DNA of 64,000 nucleotides from assembly GCA_947179395.2 (NCBI GenBank), contig OX359289.1, positions 98,668,719-98,732,718 of the forward strand. The letters are read 5' to 3'. Under the pieces are notes generated by a model, which saw nothing but the letters and a program-made list of their open reading frames with translations, did no database searches and was not told where the DNA came from. This DNA is from Pulicaria dysenterica. Its lineage: Eukaryota; Streptophyta; Magnoliopsida; Asterales; Asteraceae. A program made the translations under genes and the position numbers. Below, one piece after another: positions 9,855 to 21,140 of this stretch. Every line of letters begins with the position of its first letter. Position 1 is the first letter of the stretch.

Positions 9855-10720
9855 TGGCGGTGGTGGCGGTGACGGTTGGTGGCGGTGGTCGGCGGCGATG
9901 GTGGCGGTGGTCGGCGGCGGTGGTGGCAGTGGTGGTGGTCGGCGGCGATGGTCGGCAACGGTGGTGGCGGTGATGGTGGTCGGCGGCGGTGGTGGTGGTC
10001 GGCGGCGATGGTCGGCAACGGTGGTGGCGGTGATGGTGGTCGGCGGCGGTGGCGGCGGTGGTGGTGGTCGGCGGCGATGGTCGGCAACGGTGGTGGCGGT
10101 GATGGTGGTCGGCGGCGGTGGCGGCAGTGGTGGCTGTGGTCGGCAGCGATGGTCGGCGGCGGTGGTGGCGGTGGTCGGCGGCGGTTGGTGGTGGTCGGCG
10201 GCGGTAGTGACGGTGATGGCGGTGGCGGTTGGTGGTGGTCGGCGGCGATGGTCGGCGGCGGTGGTGGCGGTGGTCGGTGGTAGTAGTGACGGTAATGGCG
10301 GTGGGGTGGTCGGCGGCGGTGGTGGCGGTGGTCGGCGGCGGTGGTGGTCGGCGGCGATGGTCGGCGGCGGTGGTGGCGGTGGTAGTGACGGTGATGGCGG
10401 TGGCTGTTGGTGGTGGTCGGCGGCGGTGGTGGCAGTGGTCGGCGGCGATGGTCGGCGGCGGTGGTGGCGGTGGTCGGCGGCGGTGGTGGTCTGCGGCGAT
10501 TGTCAGCGGCGGTGTTGGCAGTGGTCGGCGGTGGTAGTGACGGTGATGGCGGTGGCGGTTGGTGGTGATCGGCGGCGGTGGTGGGGGTGACGGTTGGTGG
10601 TAGTCGGCGGCGGTGGTTACATTGATGGCTGTGAAGGTTGGTGGTGGTCGGCGGCGGTGGTTACGGTGATGGCGGTGGTGGTTGGTGGTGGTCGGCCGCG
10701 GCGGTGGTGACGGTGGTGGC
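9855..10720. repeat. G-rich GGCGGTGGT minisatellite
   Basis: About 865 bp built from GGCGGTGGT, GGTCGGCGGC and GACGGTGATGGC units, with higher-order repetition of a roughly 60-70 bp block. Guanine now lies on the plus strand, the reverse of the preceding block. All frames through it are glycine/tryptophan/arginine low-complexity artefacts. Confidence 0.9.
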
Positions 10721-11226
10721 GAATTTTTTGATATTAAATGGATCGACTCTGACAGATCTTGGATCGATCCATGTAGTGATCTAATTAAATGGATCGGCCC
10801 ATTGGATCTCTTATTGGATCAATGGATCGGATTTTTGACCCGTTGAATCAATTAAATGGAGGAGATCGGATCGGATCTAGATCATGATCCGATCCATTGA
10901 CGGCCCTATATATACTAGTTGTATATTATTTGATACAGTTGTTCATCATTTTCTTATCTATAATTATTCGCTGTGACTAGTTGCTCAATGCTTTTCTAAA
11001 TATAGGAGAAATTAAATTTTGAAAGCTGGCCTAAATTTAGGAGGTAAATTAATTCTAGTAGTTGTCACGTGTTTTTTAATATCCCGATTTACCCCTAAAT
11101 CTGTTTTTGGTGACTGTTACTAATTAACAAATATTGAATTTTTATATTGATTTTTGATGATATCCAATGATTCATATTCTCTGTTACATCTCTTATTATT
11201 ATTTACCTTTTAAAATAACTCTACCT

Positions 11227-11229
<3 letters not shown>
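10721..11229. other. GATC-rich spacer followed by unremarkable AT-rich sequence
   Basis: 10735-10910 holds many overlapping GGATCGGATC / GATCCGATCC words, giving local palindromes. 10913-11229 shows nothing recognisable. Confidence 0.5.

Positions 11230-11303
<74 letters not shown>
11230..11303. repeat. (TA)n microsatellite
   Basis: About 37 TA units forming the left border of the inverted-repeat element that begins GAAAAGAGATTAAATGCGAACG. Confidence 0.9.
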
Positions 11304-11306
<3 letters not shown>

Positions 11307-12674
11307 AAGAGATTAAATGCGAACGAAAATACGATTGCGAACGCTGCGAACGTTTTCATAAAATGAAAGTTTGACAAAAATCAAAGTTTGTAGGCTATTA
11401 ACCATGAAGTATGCCTGCTTCTCGTTTTCTTTTTTAATAAATGCGATTATTATCCCCTGTTTTTTAATTTTTTTAATCTTCATAAAAATGTTTTTTTTTC
11501 TAAAACTAGCATAAAAGAATTTTAAGTATTAAATTTTAATATAATATAAATAAATGTATCTCTAAAAAAATTCATACTTATTGATGTATCATTATCGTGA
11601 TTCTTAAATCTTTTCGACTTGTAAGAGACGAACCGCGGTAGAAATAAAGAAGCAACATTAAACCTTAAGATGCAGTGATTTTAGATAAGATGCAGTGATT
11701 TTAGATAAGATGCAGTAGTTTTAAACTATATGCAATAACTTTTTACTAGATGCAGTTATTTTTTAAATGAAAAACACTTGAATCTTTCAACCAACATGCA
11801 GTTGTTTTAAGGAAACTTATGTTTTAGAAAACATGCAATAATTTTAATCTAGATGTATCGATAATCATATAAAAACTAATGCATCTTTTCAAACTGAATG
11901 TAGTGATTTTCTAGACAGGATGCAGTATTTTTAGACGAGATGCAATATTTTCATATTAGATGATGCAATGGGTTTTACAATAATAAACATTGAAATCTTA
12001 ACCAAGATACACTAGTTTTAAGAAGAAATTTATGTTTTTTTAGACAAGATGTAGTAATTTGCAAGCCAGATGCGGTGATTTTTTAGACAAAATAAAGTGT
12101 TTGTAACATTATCCTCATATGTAATAATTGCATCTCGTCTCATTCTCTATTATATATAGACACACACAACGGAAAAAATCTACCACATTTGTAAAAAAGA
12201 ACACATGCAATAATGTAAAATTCATGTACACATTAAAATCTAATTGCATATAGTATCACTACACAAAAAGGCTAAATATCGTTAAGAAATATGTATGAAA
12301 GAAGTAAGATATAGACCCTTATATAAAAAAAAACCACTTTTAAAAAGAACTCATACAAAAAAAAGTATCACATACAAAATATCAATTTGAAAAATTAATT
12401 TTTTAAAGAATAAATATCATATTTTAATTATCAACACGGATATTTATACATTTCATATAATTAATTCAAAGTATATATGAAATATATATTCTTTCAAATT
12501 ATATTGAATTATCTATTCAATCTATTTAATATTATTCAACGGCCCATAATAAATTAATTAACGGCCCAATTGCATACAAAGCACTCATGTGGAAAAATCT
12601 AATCCGAAGTTGCCGCAGTTTCTTGCTGTTCGCACGTTCGCATTCAGATCGGCGTTCGCAAGGGATCTCTTCCC
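11304..12674. mobile_element. TA-bounded inverted-repeat element with GCGAACG termini
   Basis: The left end GAAAAGAGATTAAATGCGAACG and the right end CGTTCGCAT...GCGTTCGCAAGGG...ATCTCTTCCC are inverted and imperfect, and both abut TA tracts (11230-11303, 12675-12694). The interior (about 11660-12090) carries roughly 15-20 degenerate copies of a TTTTAGACAAGATGCAGT word. No coding capacity is seen. Confidence 0.65.
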
Positions 12675-12739
12675 TATATATATATATATATATAGATCGT
12701 GGATCAATAAAGAAGTTTTTTTAAGGGAGAAGTCTAGGA

Positions 12740-13690
12740 AGCAAGGAGGAGATGACACATGTCCCCATCCCTTTCAAGGGTATTTTTGGTATTCCTCCTA
12801 CTTGTGTCTTTCCCCCTAAAACTTTAACATACCATAACTTTTATATACTAAAGTTTTTTTTTTTAAAATTGCACCACTTTAAAGATAAAATTATGCTCTT
12901 TCATTTGATACCAGTATTGCATATTTTAATTTTTTTTAACTATGTTGCACAATATTAAACTGTGTTGCACCAATTTCGCACTGTAAGTCATATCACTATG
13001 TTGCACATATTTTGCGCTCTATTACACAACTTTACACAACATTAATATGTTGCACAGCATTCGCACTGTGTTGCACATCAAATACACAGTTTTTCTATTT
13101 TTTTCACTATTTTGACCCTAGTTTTGACCAAGATCGAGTTTGATTCGTCAAAAACTTAAAACATAAAAGTTGTAGAGCTTAGTGCACACTTTCTACAGTT
13201 TTTCGAATCATTTAAAACAGATGTAGTATGAGCAAGATACGAATTTTTTGGTTTTCTTTCTACAGTTTTTTGAATAACCCAAAAAAAACATGCAACACAG
13301 TAAAAAGACGTGCAACACAGTTCCGAAGCTGTACAACAAATTAACGTTGTGTAATATAGTGTAAAAGTTGTGTAACACAGCACCAAATGCGTGCACCAAA
13401 GTAATATGCCTTATAGTACGAAATTGGTGCAACACAGTGTAAATTTTGTGCAACATAGTTCAAAAAAAATAAAAAATAAAAAAATATATGCAAGACTGGT
13501 ATCAAATGAAAGAGCATAATTTTATCATTTTAATGGTGCAATTTTTTTAAAAAAAAAGTTTACTATATAAAAGTTATGATTGGTTAAAGTTTGAAGGGGT
13601 ATTGGGTTTTTTTACTCAGCCCACTCTTCTTTCAGGAGAGTGGCTGCCACTCACGCGCGTAATGACTTAAATACCCCTCCAGCCACTTTT
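12740..13690. mobile_element. Foldback element with TTGCAC-rich centre
   Basis: The arms about 12820-12930 and 13490-13600 are inverted copies sharing CATAACTTTTATATA, TTGCACCA and ATAAAATTATGCTCTTTCATT. The centre has many GTTGCACA / TGTGCAAC words in both orientations. Two overlapping reverse-strand frames across the centre come from the repeat. A smaller stretch with the same GCAACA words occurs at 56757-56860. Confidence 0.6.
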
Positions 13691-13823
13691 TTTAGTGCCC
13701 CTCCCACTTAAAGTTCATTTTATTTACTAAAATGTCACTAATCATCCTAACCTTAGATTAAATTTGATCAAAGGCCTAGATTGCTTCCTAGGCTTCTCAT
13801 TTTTAATTCCTTCTTCCTATATC

Positions 13824-13830
<7 letters not shown>

Positions 13831-13892
<62 letters not shown>
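13831..13892. repeat. (TA)n microsatellite
   Basis: 31 TA units ending exactly where the GGAGAAGGTTC MITE starts. Confidence 0.9.
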
Positions 13893-13894
<2 letters not shown>

Positions 13895-14118
13895 AGAAGG
13901 TTCATTCGAGAACCGTTGTTAGTGTGAGAACCGCGAGAACCAATCTCGGTCGTTCCTTGGATATGGGAAGTTTCATGGATGGTGAGCGTGAAGGGATAGA
14001 GTGTGGCAGGGTGCATGTGAGGAATTCATGGGTGGGCAATTGAAGGAGGGGGAATTGGACAGCTCAGATTGGTTCTCGCGGTTCTCGCACTAAAATTGGT
14101 TCTCACATGAACTTTTTC
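13893..14118. mobile_element. TA-bounded MITE, GAGAACC family, copy 1
   Basis: 226 bp. Inverted ends carry GGTTCATTCGAGAACC...GAGAACCAATCT and AGATTGGTTCTCGCGGTTCTC...ACATGAACTT. The interior is the reverse complement of the copy at 41119-41350, sharing CCATGAATTCCTCACATGCA and CATATCCAAGGAACG. TA runs lie on both sides. Confidence 0.8.
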
Positions 14119-14137
14119 ATATATATATATATATATA

Positions 14138-14612
14138 CTAGTAGTGATCCCATGCAATGCTGCGATGGTATATAATTCTGTTTGTAACATGTCATTTTCA
14201 AGAATGTAACGCGTAATTCAATAAAAAATTTCCAGCAACATGTACGTTTTTTTCTTCAATTTTTCTTATATTTGTATCATATATTTTATTAATTTTAAAA
14301 ATAAATTTTAAAACCATTAAAAAATTAAAAAATATTTATATTTATAAAACAAGAAGAAAGAAGTTAAGAAGATTTTGAAAATTATATTGATGTATATGGA
14401 TAATTGTGTTTGTGTAAGAGATTGTGTTAGTGAGAAAATCTATTTTAAATAATAAAGTTAAAGTTTATGAAGAGACAGAGAGAGAATAAAAAATTGAGTG
14501 GATAAGATTAATTTAGATAAAAAAAATGGTGGAGATTTGAGATTGACATAATTTTAACAAGTTTTTAAAAGTTTGAATGAGAGAGAATGTTAAATGATTT
14601 ATATAATAGTGT
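14138..14612 (-). mobile_element. Helitron-like element (minus strand)
   Basis: On the minus strand it ends GCAGCATTGCATGGGATCACTACTAG followed by T, a CTRR-type Helitron 3' end inserted in TA sequence. Its other end reads TATTATATAAATCATTTAAC. The body is a reverse-complement match to the plus-strand element at 34242-35418 (shared words: ACACTCTCTTACACAAACAC-like, GACATAATTTTAA, GATAAGATTAATTTAG). A (GT)n/(TA)n tract at 14609-14633 replaces the expected TC start. Confidence 0.55.
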
Positions 14613-14634
14613 GTGTGTGTGTGTATATATATAT

Positions 14635-16983
14635 GTGAAATGTTCAATATAGTCCAAAGTTTTTGTGTAGTCCCAACGGACAAATCTCAGCCACAGGATA
14701 AAAAAATGCAAATGCCCACCATCACCTCGGGCCACCATCACTGCCGCCGACCACCACCTCTGGCCGCCGCAATCACAAGTGATTGACGCACAATCACATG
14801 TGATTACCGCCAACCACCACCACCGACCATCACCTCCGGCGACACAATCACATGTGATTGAAGCCACAATCACATGTGATTGCACACCGCCAACTACCAC
14901 CACCGACCATCACCTCCGGCCACCACCACAGCCGCCGACCACTACCTCCGGCTGCCGCAATCACATGTGATTGAAGCCACAATCACATGTGATTGCACAC
15001 CGCCAACCACCACCACCGACCATCACCTCAGGTCACCTCCTCCGGCGACGCAATCACATGTGATTGAAGCCACAATCACATGTGATTGCACATTGTCGGA
15101 CACCACCACCGCCGCCGCCGCCGCCGCCGACCAGATCTTTTTTTAAAGCATCAAATGACGAATTTGAGACCAGATCTGAACTCCTCTCATCAAACCGAGT
15201 AGAACCACCACCATCCCCACCCTGAACAACTCCGGCAGCCGGCGAATTTGGCCTCGTCGGCGCCGGATCTGAGAAATAAAACTCCGGATCTTTTTTTGAA
15301 GCATCCAATGACGAATCCGAGACCAGATTTGAACTCCTCTCATCAAACCGAGTCGAACCATGTGTGCCACCACCATTAACTCTGGCCGTGGTGGTTGGAT
15401 TTTGCAGCAGCAGCCATGGTGGTCGGAGTTTGCACGATTTCTCGTTAATGGAGGAACGTGATCATAAGTGATTAAAGCACAATCACATGTGATTACCGCC
15501 AACCACCACCACCGACCATCACCTCCGGCCACCACTACAACCGCTGACCACCACCTCCGGCCTCCGCAATCACATGTGATTACACACCGCCAACCACCAC
15601 CACCGACCATCACCTCCGGCGACACAATAACATGTGATTGAAGCCACAATCACATGTGATTGCACACCGCCAACTACCACCACCGACCATCACCTCCGGC
15701 CACCACCACAGCCGCCGACCACCACCTCCGGCTGCAACAATCACATGTGATTGAAGCCACAATCACATGTGATTGTACACTGTCGGACACCACCACCGCC
15801 GCCGCCGACCAGATCTTTTTTTGAAGCATCAAATGACGAATTTGAGACCAGATCTGAACTCCTCTCATCAAACCGAGTTGAACCACAACCATCCCCACCC
15901 TGAACAACTCCGGCAGCCGGCAAATTTGGCCTCGTCGGCGCCGGATCTGAGAAATAAAACTCCGGATCTTTTTTTGAAGCATCCAATGACGAATCCGAGA
16001 CCAGATTTGAACTCCTCTCATCAAACCGAGTCGAACCATGTGTGCCACCACCATTAACTCCGGCCGTGGTGGTTGGATTTTGCAGCAGCGGCCATGGTGG
16101 TCGGAGTTTGCTCGATTTCTCGTTAATGGAGGAACGTGATCATAAGTGATTAAAGCACAATCACATGTGAATACCGCCAACCACCACCACCGACCATCAC
16201 CTCCGGCCACCACCACAACCGCCGACCACCACCTCCGGCCGCCGCAATCACATGTGATTGCACACCGCCAACCACCACCACCGATCATCACCTCCGGCGA
16301 CACAATAACATGTGATTGAAGCCACAATCACATGTGATTGCACACCGCCAACTACCACCACCGACCATCACCTCCGGCCACCACCACAGCCGCCGACCAC
16401 CACCTCCGGCTGCAGCAATCACATGTGATTGAAGCCACAATCACATGTGATTGTACACTGTCGGACACCACCACCGCCGCCGCCGACCAGATCTTTTTTT
16501 GAAGCATCAAATGACGAATTTGAGACCAGATCTGAACTCCTCTCATCAAACCGAGTTGAACCACAACCATCCCCACCCTGAACAACTCCGGCAGCCGGCA
16601 AATTTGGCCTCGTCGGCGCCGGATCTGAGAAATAAAACTCCGGATCTTTTTTTGAAGCATCCAATGACGAATCCGAGACCAGATTTGAACTCCTCTCATC
16701 AAACCGAGTTGAACCATGTGCGCCACCACCATTAACTCCGGCCGTGGTGGTCGGATTTTGCAGCGGCGTCCATGGTGGTCGGAGTTTGCTCAATTTCTCA
16801 TTAATGGAGGAACGTGAGGACGATCAGGCTCCATAGTGTTGTAGGGGTGTTAAAACCGATCACCCTCACCAAAAATCACGATGATCCGACGGTGGGTTCG
16901 CCGGAAAACGCTTTGTTGATCGTGTGGCTGAGATTTGTCCCTCATGACTACACAAAAAAGATGGACTATATTGAATACAACTC
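14635..16983. mobile_element. 2.35-kb inverted-repeat element carrying tandem ~680-bp units
   Basis: The termini are long inverted repeats of about 60 bp. The left has TTCAATATAGTCC, TTTTGTGTAGTC and GGACAAATCTCAGCCACA. The right has TGTGGCTGAGATTTGTCC, GACTACACAAAAAAG and GGACTATATTGAA. Between them lie three tandem units with a 678-bp period (for example, the word CCAGATCTTTTTTT at 15131, 15809 and 16487). The first unit is slightly divergent. Each unit has GC-rich CACCACCACCGACCATCACC stretches and several AATCACATGTGATT palindromes. The many frames through it repeat with the units and are not a known protein. Confidence 0.75.
14770..16808. repeat. Three tandem ~680-bp units with AATCACATGTGATT palindromes
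   Basis: Unit junctions are near GGAACGTGA at 15453, 16131 and 16809. I count about seventeen perfect AATCACATGTGATT palindromes (for example 14792, 14846, 14868, 14959, 14981, 15052, 15074, 15481, 15568, 15648, 15739, 15761, 16246, 16326, 16417, 16439) plus several one-base variants. They often occur in pairs 22 bp apart separated by GAAGCCAC. Confidence 0.85.
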
Positions 16984-17285
16984 ATATATATATATATATA
17001 TATATCATGTATATATGAGATTGCAGTATTCTTTGAATCATCAATGTATATTATGGCACGACATTATGATGATTCTATTTTTATCATAGTCTTGTGCGGT
17101 GATTTAAAATAATCATGTAAGCAATGCTGTTGTACATGCATATGTGATTGCTGTATCTATGTATTTGTGTCTTTATAAACATCTTTTTCATTTCGTGAAC
17201 ATGTTTCATCGGTTGATTAGAGCTTTAAAACGTTGAATTGATAAAAAATTAATTTAATTAGTAAATATGATATTTTCTTTTTAGT
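16984..17285. repeat. Dispersed ~300-bp repeat, copy 1 (copy 2 at 53891-54190)
   Basis: From ATATCATGTATATATG through GCAGTATTCTTTGAATCA, TTTTTATCATAGTCTTGT and TTCATTTCGTGAACA to AGTAAATATGATATTTT, the sequence matches 53891-54190 with small differences and indels. No ORF is shared. Both copies start at a short TA run. Confidence 0.75.
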
Positions 17286-17552
17286 GATTAGTCCATTTGA
17301 CTTCGTGGAAACTTAAGTTATAACACAAATTAACCCGTTTGTATGTAAATGTTCAAACCTGATGTTGCTTCTGTTTGCAGTGTCTGGACTTTTCTTTCAA
17401 GCTCTGTTATGTATCTCAACTTTCTTTCCTTTGATCTTGCAGCAGATTGCCTGTTGGGTAATATCCTAAAAATGGAATTCAAAGTGAAATCTTAGTAGAT
17501 CTATGTGAAATAGAAGTCAAAATGCACTATGATCAAAGAATTATAAATAGGT

Positions 17553-19202
17553 ATTGCACCCGGAAAGATGTTACTAATAAAAGCTGTCATAACTTTTTGA
17601 ACCCACATAAATAATATTTTACAGTCTCCACTGTTAAATAATGAGAAAGAAAGGAAAATTAATATGGTACAACTACATATATAGTTATTCATCACCTATC
17701 CGTTGTGAGAAATTGAAGCAACTACCAAAAAGGCCACATAGGTTAACGCATCTACTTTACTATATATTTTATTCGCATATTCATGATATATACCATCCTC
17801 TCTGTATTAAGGTATATATGAGTTACATTTTTTTTCCTCATCTACCTCGTAAACAATTGAACTTTAAGGTTTATAAAGAACCTGGAAGCATGGAGTGTAA
17901 GGTATCAACAAAAAGAAACATAGTTATGTAACAAAAGTCGAATTCTAATGTCAAGCTTTTGAAGCATATGTTACAACGCTACTACCAAAACAACTATAGC
18001 TGATGTCATTTTTGAAACAGGTAAGGTGTTAAGTCCCAACAAATCCGAATAAGCCATTAGTCAACATTAAAACTAAAAACAGAAATATTAATATAGAATT
18101 CACATTCGGCAGACGGAGCTTCTATCATGATAAAACATATAAAAGACCCAAACCAAAATTCAATATGAAAAGACAGATTAGATGATATTTTAAAACCTGG
18201 TGGGAATTAGAAGATTGAGAGTTAATAAATTAGAAAAGTGAGAGTTCGTAAATCAGAAAAGTGAGAGGTCATATCTATAACGCAATCGTGTTGGTGTTTA
18301 TATGCATCTACGTTGGTGTGTTATGTTGGTTTTAGTCGAAACCATTAGGTGATGTGAAGGTTACACAAGTGTGAAAATTGTGGGAAATAAAAGTAAACAA
18401 CCAGCATTTTCGTAGACAAAAGTATATGTTTTTGGTTGGCACAATTTATCAAACACCTGATGTGCATAGTAGCATGTCAAGTGTGTGGCTATGTTTTACT
18501 TTAAATGGATTACTATGTTCATAACCAATCCTTCAAAGGGGTTAACTCATAATGAAAAGAAACAATTTTAACAGGCGGTGAATCTTTAAGCTACAACCGA
18601 AGAATGTGAATCTTTAACTTACATATTGAACCTCAATACTTCCATCTAGCATTTCACAACAGCTAGTTTCATCGCTTCTAAGTTCCTGCAAAGTTGCTTC
18701 ACCGCATTAAACATCTACACAAAAGAAAGTTGAGATCAAAGAAACAAATCATCAAAAAGATCAATGTTGTCTGCATGGATGAAGTTCAATGATGTATGTA
18801 TCTTGCAAACTAACAATGAATATTAAAGTGTGTGGAATGGTCCATTTTTAATAAACTTACACATATATTTTGCTTTAAAAGTAGGATTGTGCTAATTGCC
18901 TAATAAATTAACTTTCTACACCTCATTCATATGTATATACTAATTAATCAAAGATGATAGAAAGTAGAAACTATGTCTTAATCAGAAAGTAAGAAATCAT
19001 GTGGCATATTAGAAATACTACATCATGTGAAATTTATAGAAGTTAACATTGTGGTACTTCTACAATAGTATATTAAAGATGCAGGTAGAGAAAACATTGA
19101 TGAATCTATAATCAAAGATGATAGAAAGAAGAAACTATGTCTTAATCAGAAAGTAAGAAATCATGTGGCATATTAGAAATATTACAGCATGTGAAATTCT
19201 TA
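17553..19202. repeat. Segmental duplication, copy A (copy B at 23588-24900)
   Basis: From ATTGCACCCGGAAAG onward the sequence is nearly identical to 23588 onward (constant offset 6,035 for the first 400 bp). Copy A then keeps about 230 bp (around 18240-18470) that copy B lacks. It also has an extra local tandem repeat of about 155 bp (18946-19200). The 96-codon frame at 17641-17931 is preserved in both copies but has no recognisable domain. On the minus strand a short putative exon (about 18622-18706), flanked by AG and GTAAG, reads GEATLQELRSDETSCCEML and recurs in copy B. It may be a captured gene fragment of unknown origin. Confidence 0.8.
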
Positions 19203-19853
19203 GGGGGCGTTTGGTTCATAGGATTTCATGGGATTTCATGGGAATGAGATTTAAAATCCCATGAAATACCATGTTTGGTTTGTAAATAGGAGGGAGGAAT
19301 CAAAATACCAGGAATTTTCTAAATCCCTTAGCTGAAGGATTTTTCATTCCCTTCACCACCCATGGTATTTTGAAATCCCACAGGTGAAGGATTTCATCCT
19401 GCTACGCTCCGGTGACGCTCCGGCGAACCCCAGTCGACAGAAACTGCCGCCGCCGTTGCCCCTTCGCCGCTTACGTCGCTCCTTCGCCGCTGCCGTCGCT
19501 GCAACAGAAACCTCTTGGCCTGCTCAGATCTGGTCCGTTCGAGAAAACCCTAGCCGCCGTCGTTCTCCTCTTCGTCGTGGTCCGTTCGAGGCTTGCGCAG
19601 ATCGTTGAGGTGGTTTAGTGGTTGCGGTAAGGTGGTTTAGAGGTGGTTGGTGGTGAAAACCCTAGTCTTTGGCGGCGGTGAGGAGGTGGCCGGCGGTGAG
19701 GTGGTGGCCGGCGGTGAAGTGGCTGTGGTTGGTGTCTTGGTGAACCAAACAAAGGATTGGGATTTAAATCCCACCAAATGCATTCCTACCAATTCCCAAT
19801 CCCATGTATAAATCTCATTCCCCTCAAAATCAATACTTGAACCAAACGCCCCC
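19203..19853. mobile_element. PIF/Harbinger-type MITE, 651 bp
   Basis: Termini GGGGGCGTTTGGTTC and GAACCAAACGCCCCC are a perfect 15-bp inverted repeat. The target duplication TTA occurs at 19200-19202 and 19854-19856, as for PIF/Harbinger. The homologous position in copy B of the segmental duplication (about 24795, AAATTTATAGAAGTTAAC) has no insert, so this copy arrived after the duplication or was lost cleanly from the other. Coding-like frames inside are GC-rich low complexity. Confidence 0.88.
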
Positions 19854-20355
19854 TTAGAAGCTAACATTGTGATACTTTTACAATAGTATATTAAAGATGC
19901 AGTTGGAGAAAACATTGGTGAATCTATAAACAAAATAACATACAAGTCTAGATACAAACCTGTTTGGCCACTTGCAAGTTGCAATTTCTGATTCACGAAT
20001 CTGGCCACTCGTGACTACGATGCAAAACCGTAAAAGCAAACAGTCAAACACCAAACAGAAACTGAGAAACACAATTTGCTAATCTGCTGTGCACAGTACA
20101 AATGTTTCCAAATCATCTTGAAACCCCTGTCAAGACTAAAGTGAAACTAATTATAGATAAGAATAACCTATAAAACTATAATTAAGATTCAGACTTGCTT
20201 TTGCTTTTTCCAAATTCTCTTTTAGTTTTTATCATGTATTTGCTTGTTTCTGCTGCATCCTTTTTTAGCCATCTTTTTTATGAAGTACTGTGTGGAGTGA
20301 TAGTGAAATCCATGGAGGTTAAGTGTGAGCAACATGAAGAATCTTGGCAGACCAA
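19854..20355. other. Tail of duplication copy A and unremarkable sequence
   Basis: 19854-19945 continues copy A past the MITE (GTATATTAAAGATGCAG, as at 24831). From 19946 to 20355 no gene or element end was recognised. Confidence 0.5.
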
Positions 20356-20710
20356 CACTACAACAAACAGCACCTTTTGCGACGGCAAAATCCGTCGCAA
20401 AACCTTGTTTGCGACGGATAACAGCGGTCCCAAAAAGCCTCGTCGGAAAACCAAGTTGCGACGGCTTTGCGACGTTAAAATTTGCGACGGATTTGCGTCG
20501 GTCTTTTTGCATCGGACTTGCGTCGACCTAAATTTCGGTGACGTTTTTGCGACAGATACAGTTTTGCGACGGATGATAGTTGCGACAGTTTTGCGACAGG
20601 TATATTTCGCGACAGTTTTGCGACGGCTAACATTTTGCGTCAATTTGCGACGGATCTGACATTTTGGACAAAATTCCTTCTGTCGCAATTCCGTCGCAAA
20701 ATTGATAAAA
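20356..20710. mobile_element. CACTA transposon end with TTTGCGACGG subterminal repeats
   Basis: It starts CACTACAACAAACAG. About fifteen copies of TTTGCGACGG or its reverse complement CCGTCGCAAA follow up to 20702, which is the transposase-binding zone of a CACTA element. The overlapping ORFs here are made of this repeat. The second terminus was not found. Confidence 0.7.
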
Positions 20711-20892
20711 TCTTTTTCTTTAATATTTGCTTTTATTATTTTCCATTTTTTCCTGTTACTACAAATATGCAAATACAATAAACATACAAAATAACATAAA
20801 TATTAAAATGTGATCCAACTCCTAACAAACATAGTTCATTTAGTCTATAACAATCTTATTATAATCCAAAATAACTAGCCCAAACGTTTTTC

Positions 20893-21120
20893 TTAATGTT
20901 TCGCGATTTGTGCAAATAATTCGGACAACTATCTATTTATTTTATTCCGGTGGTCCTCTAATTGTTATGCTAGTCTTTCCTTTTCTTCTCTTTCCTTCTC
21001 TCTTTCTTTTTCTCTCTCCAATCTTTGTCTTTCCCTTTCTTGCTTATAAGCGGCTCTTTCCCGCCTCCTTTCTTCTTTCTCGATCTACTTTTTTCTGTCG
21101 GCCAACTTGCTATTTGTTTC
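20893..21120 (-). pseudogene. C-terminal coiled-coil remnant of a CACTA-linked transposase-type ORF
   Basis: The minus-strand frame ending at 20893-20895 reads a highly charged helix (ERRRERAAYKQERERQRLER and onward) followed by QLEDHRNKIN and LSELFAQIAKH. This resembles the tail of plant CACTA accessory proteins (Ptta/En/Spm transposase family). It has in-frame TAG, TAA and TAG codons, each one C-to-T step from a CAG or CAA codon, as expected from methylated-cytosine decay. It lies next to the CACTA end at 20356 and is read toward it. The assignment rests on the charged tail and context and is moderate. Confidence 0.45.
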
Positions 21121-21140
21121 ACTCCGGTGGACCCCTACTA

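Noticed and set aside
9337..10590. 417-codon frame, proline-rich then glycine/tryptophan-rich
   Set aside because: It is the direct translation of two simple-repeat blocks of opposite strand bias; several other frames are equally open and no domain is present.
14565..16793. Many 80-220-codon frames in the tandem-repeat element
   Set aside because: They recur with the 678-bp unit on both strands, translate the palindromes and CACCACCACC tracts, and have no recognisable domain.
14770..16808. CRISPR-like repeat/spacer array
   Set aside because: This is plant nuclear DNA; the 14-bp palindromes sit in ~680-bp tandem units whose intervening sequence also repeats.
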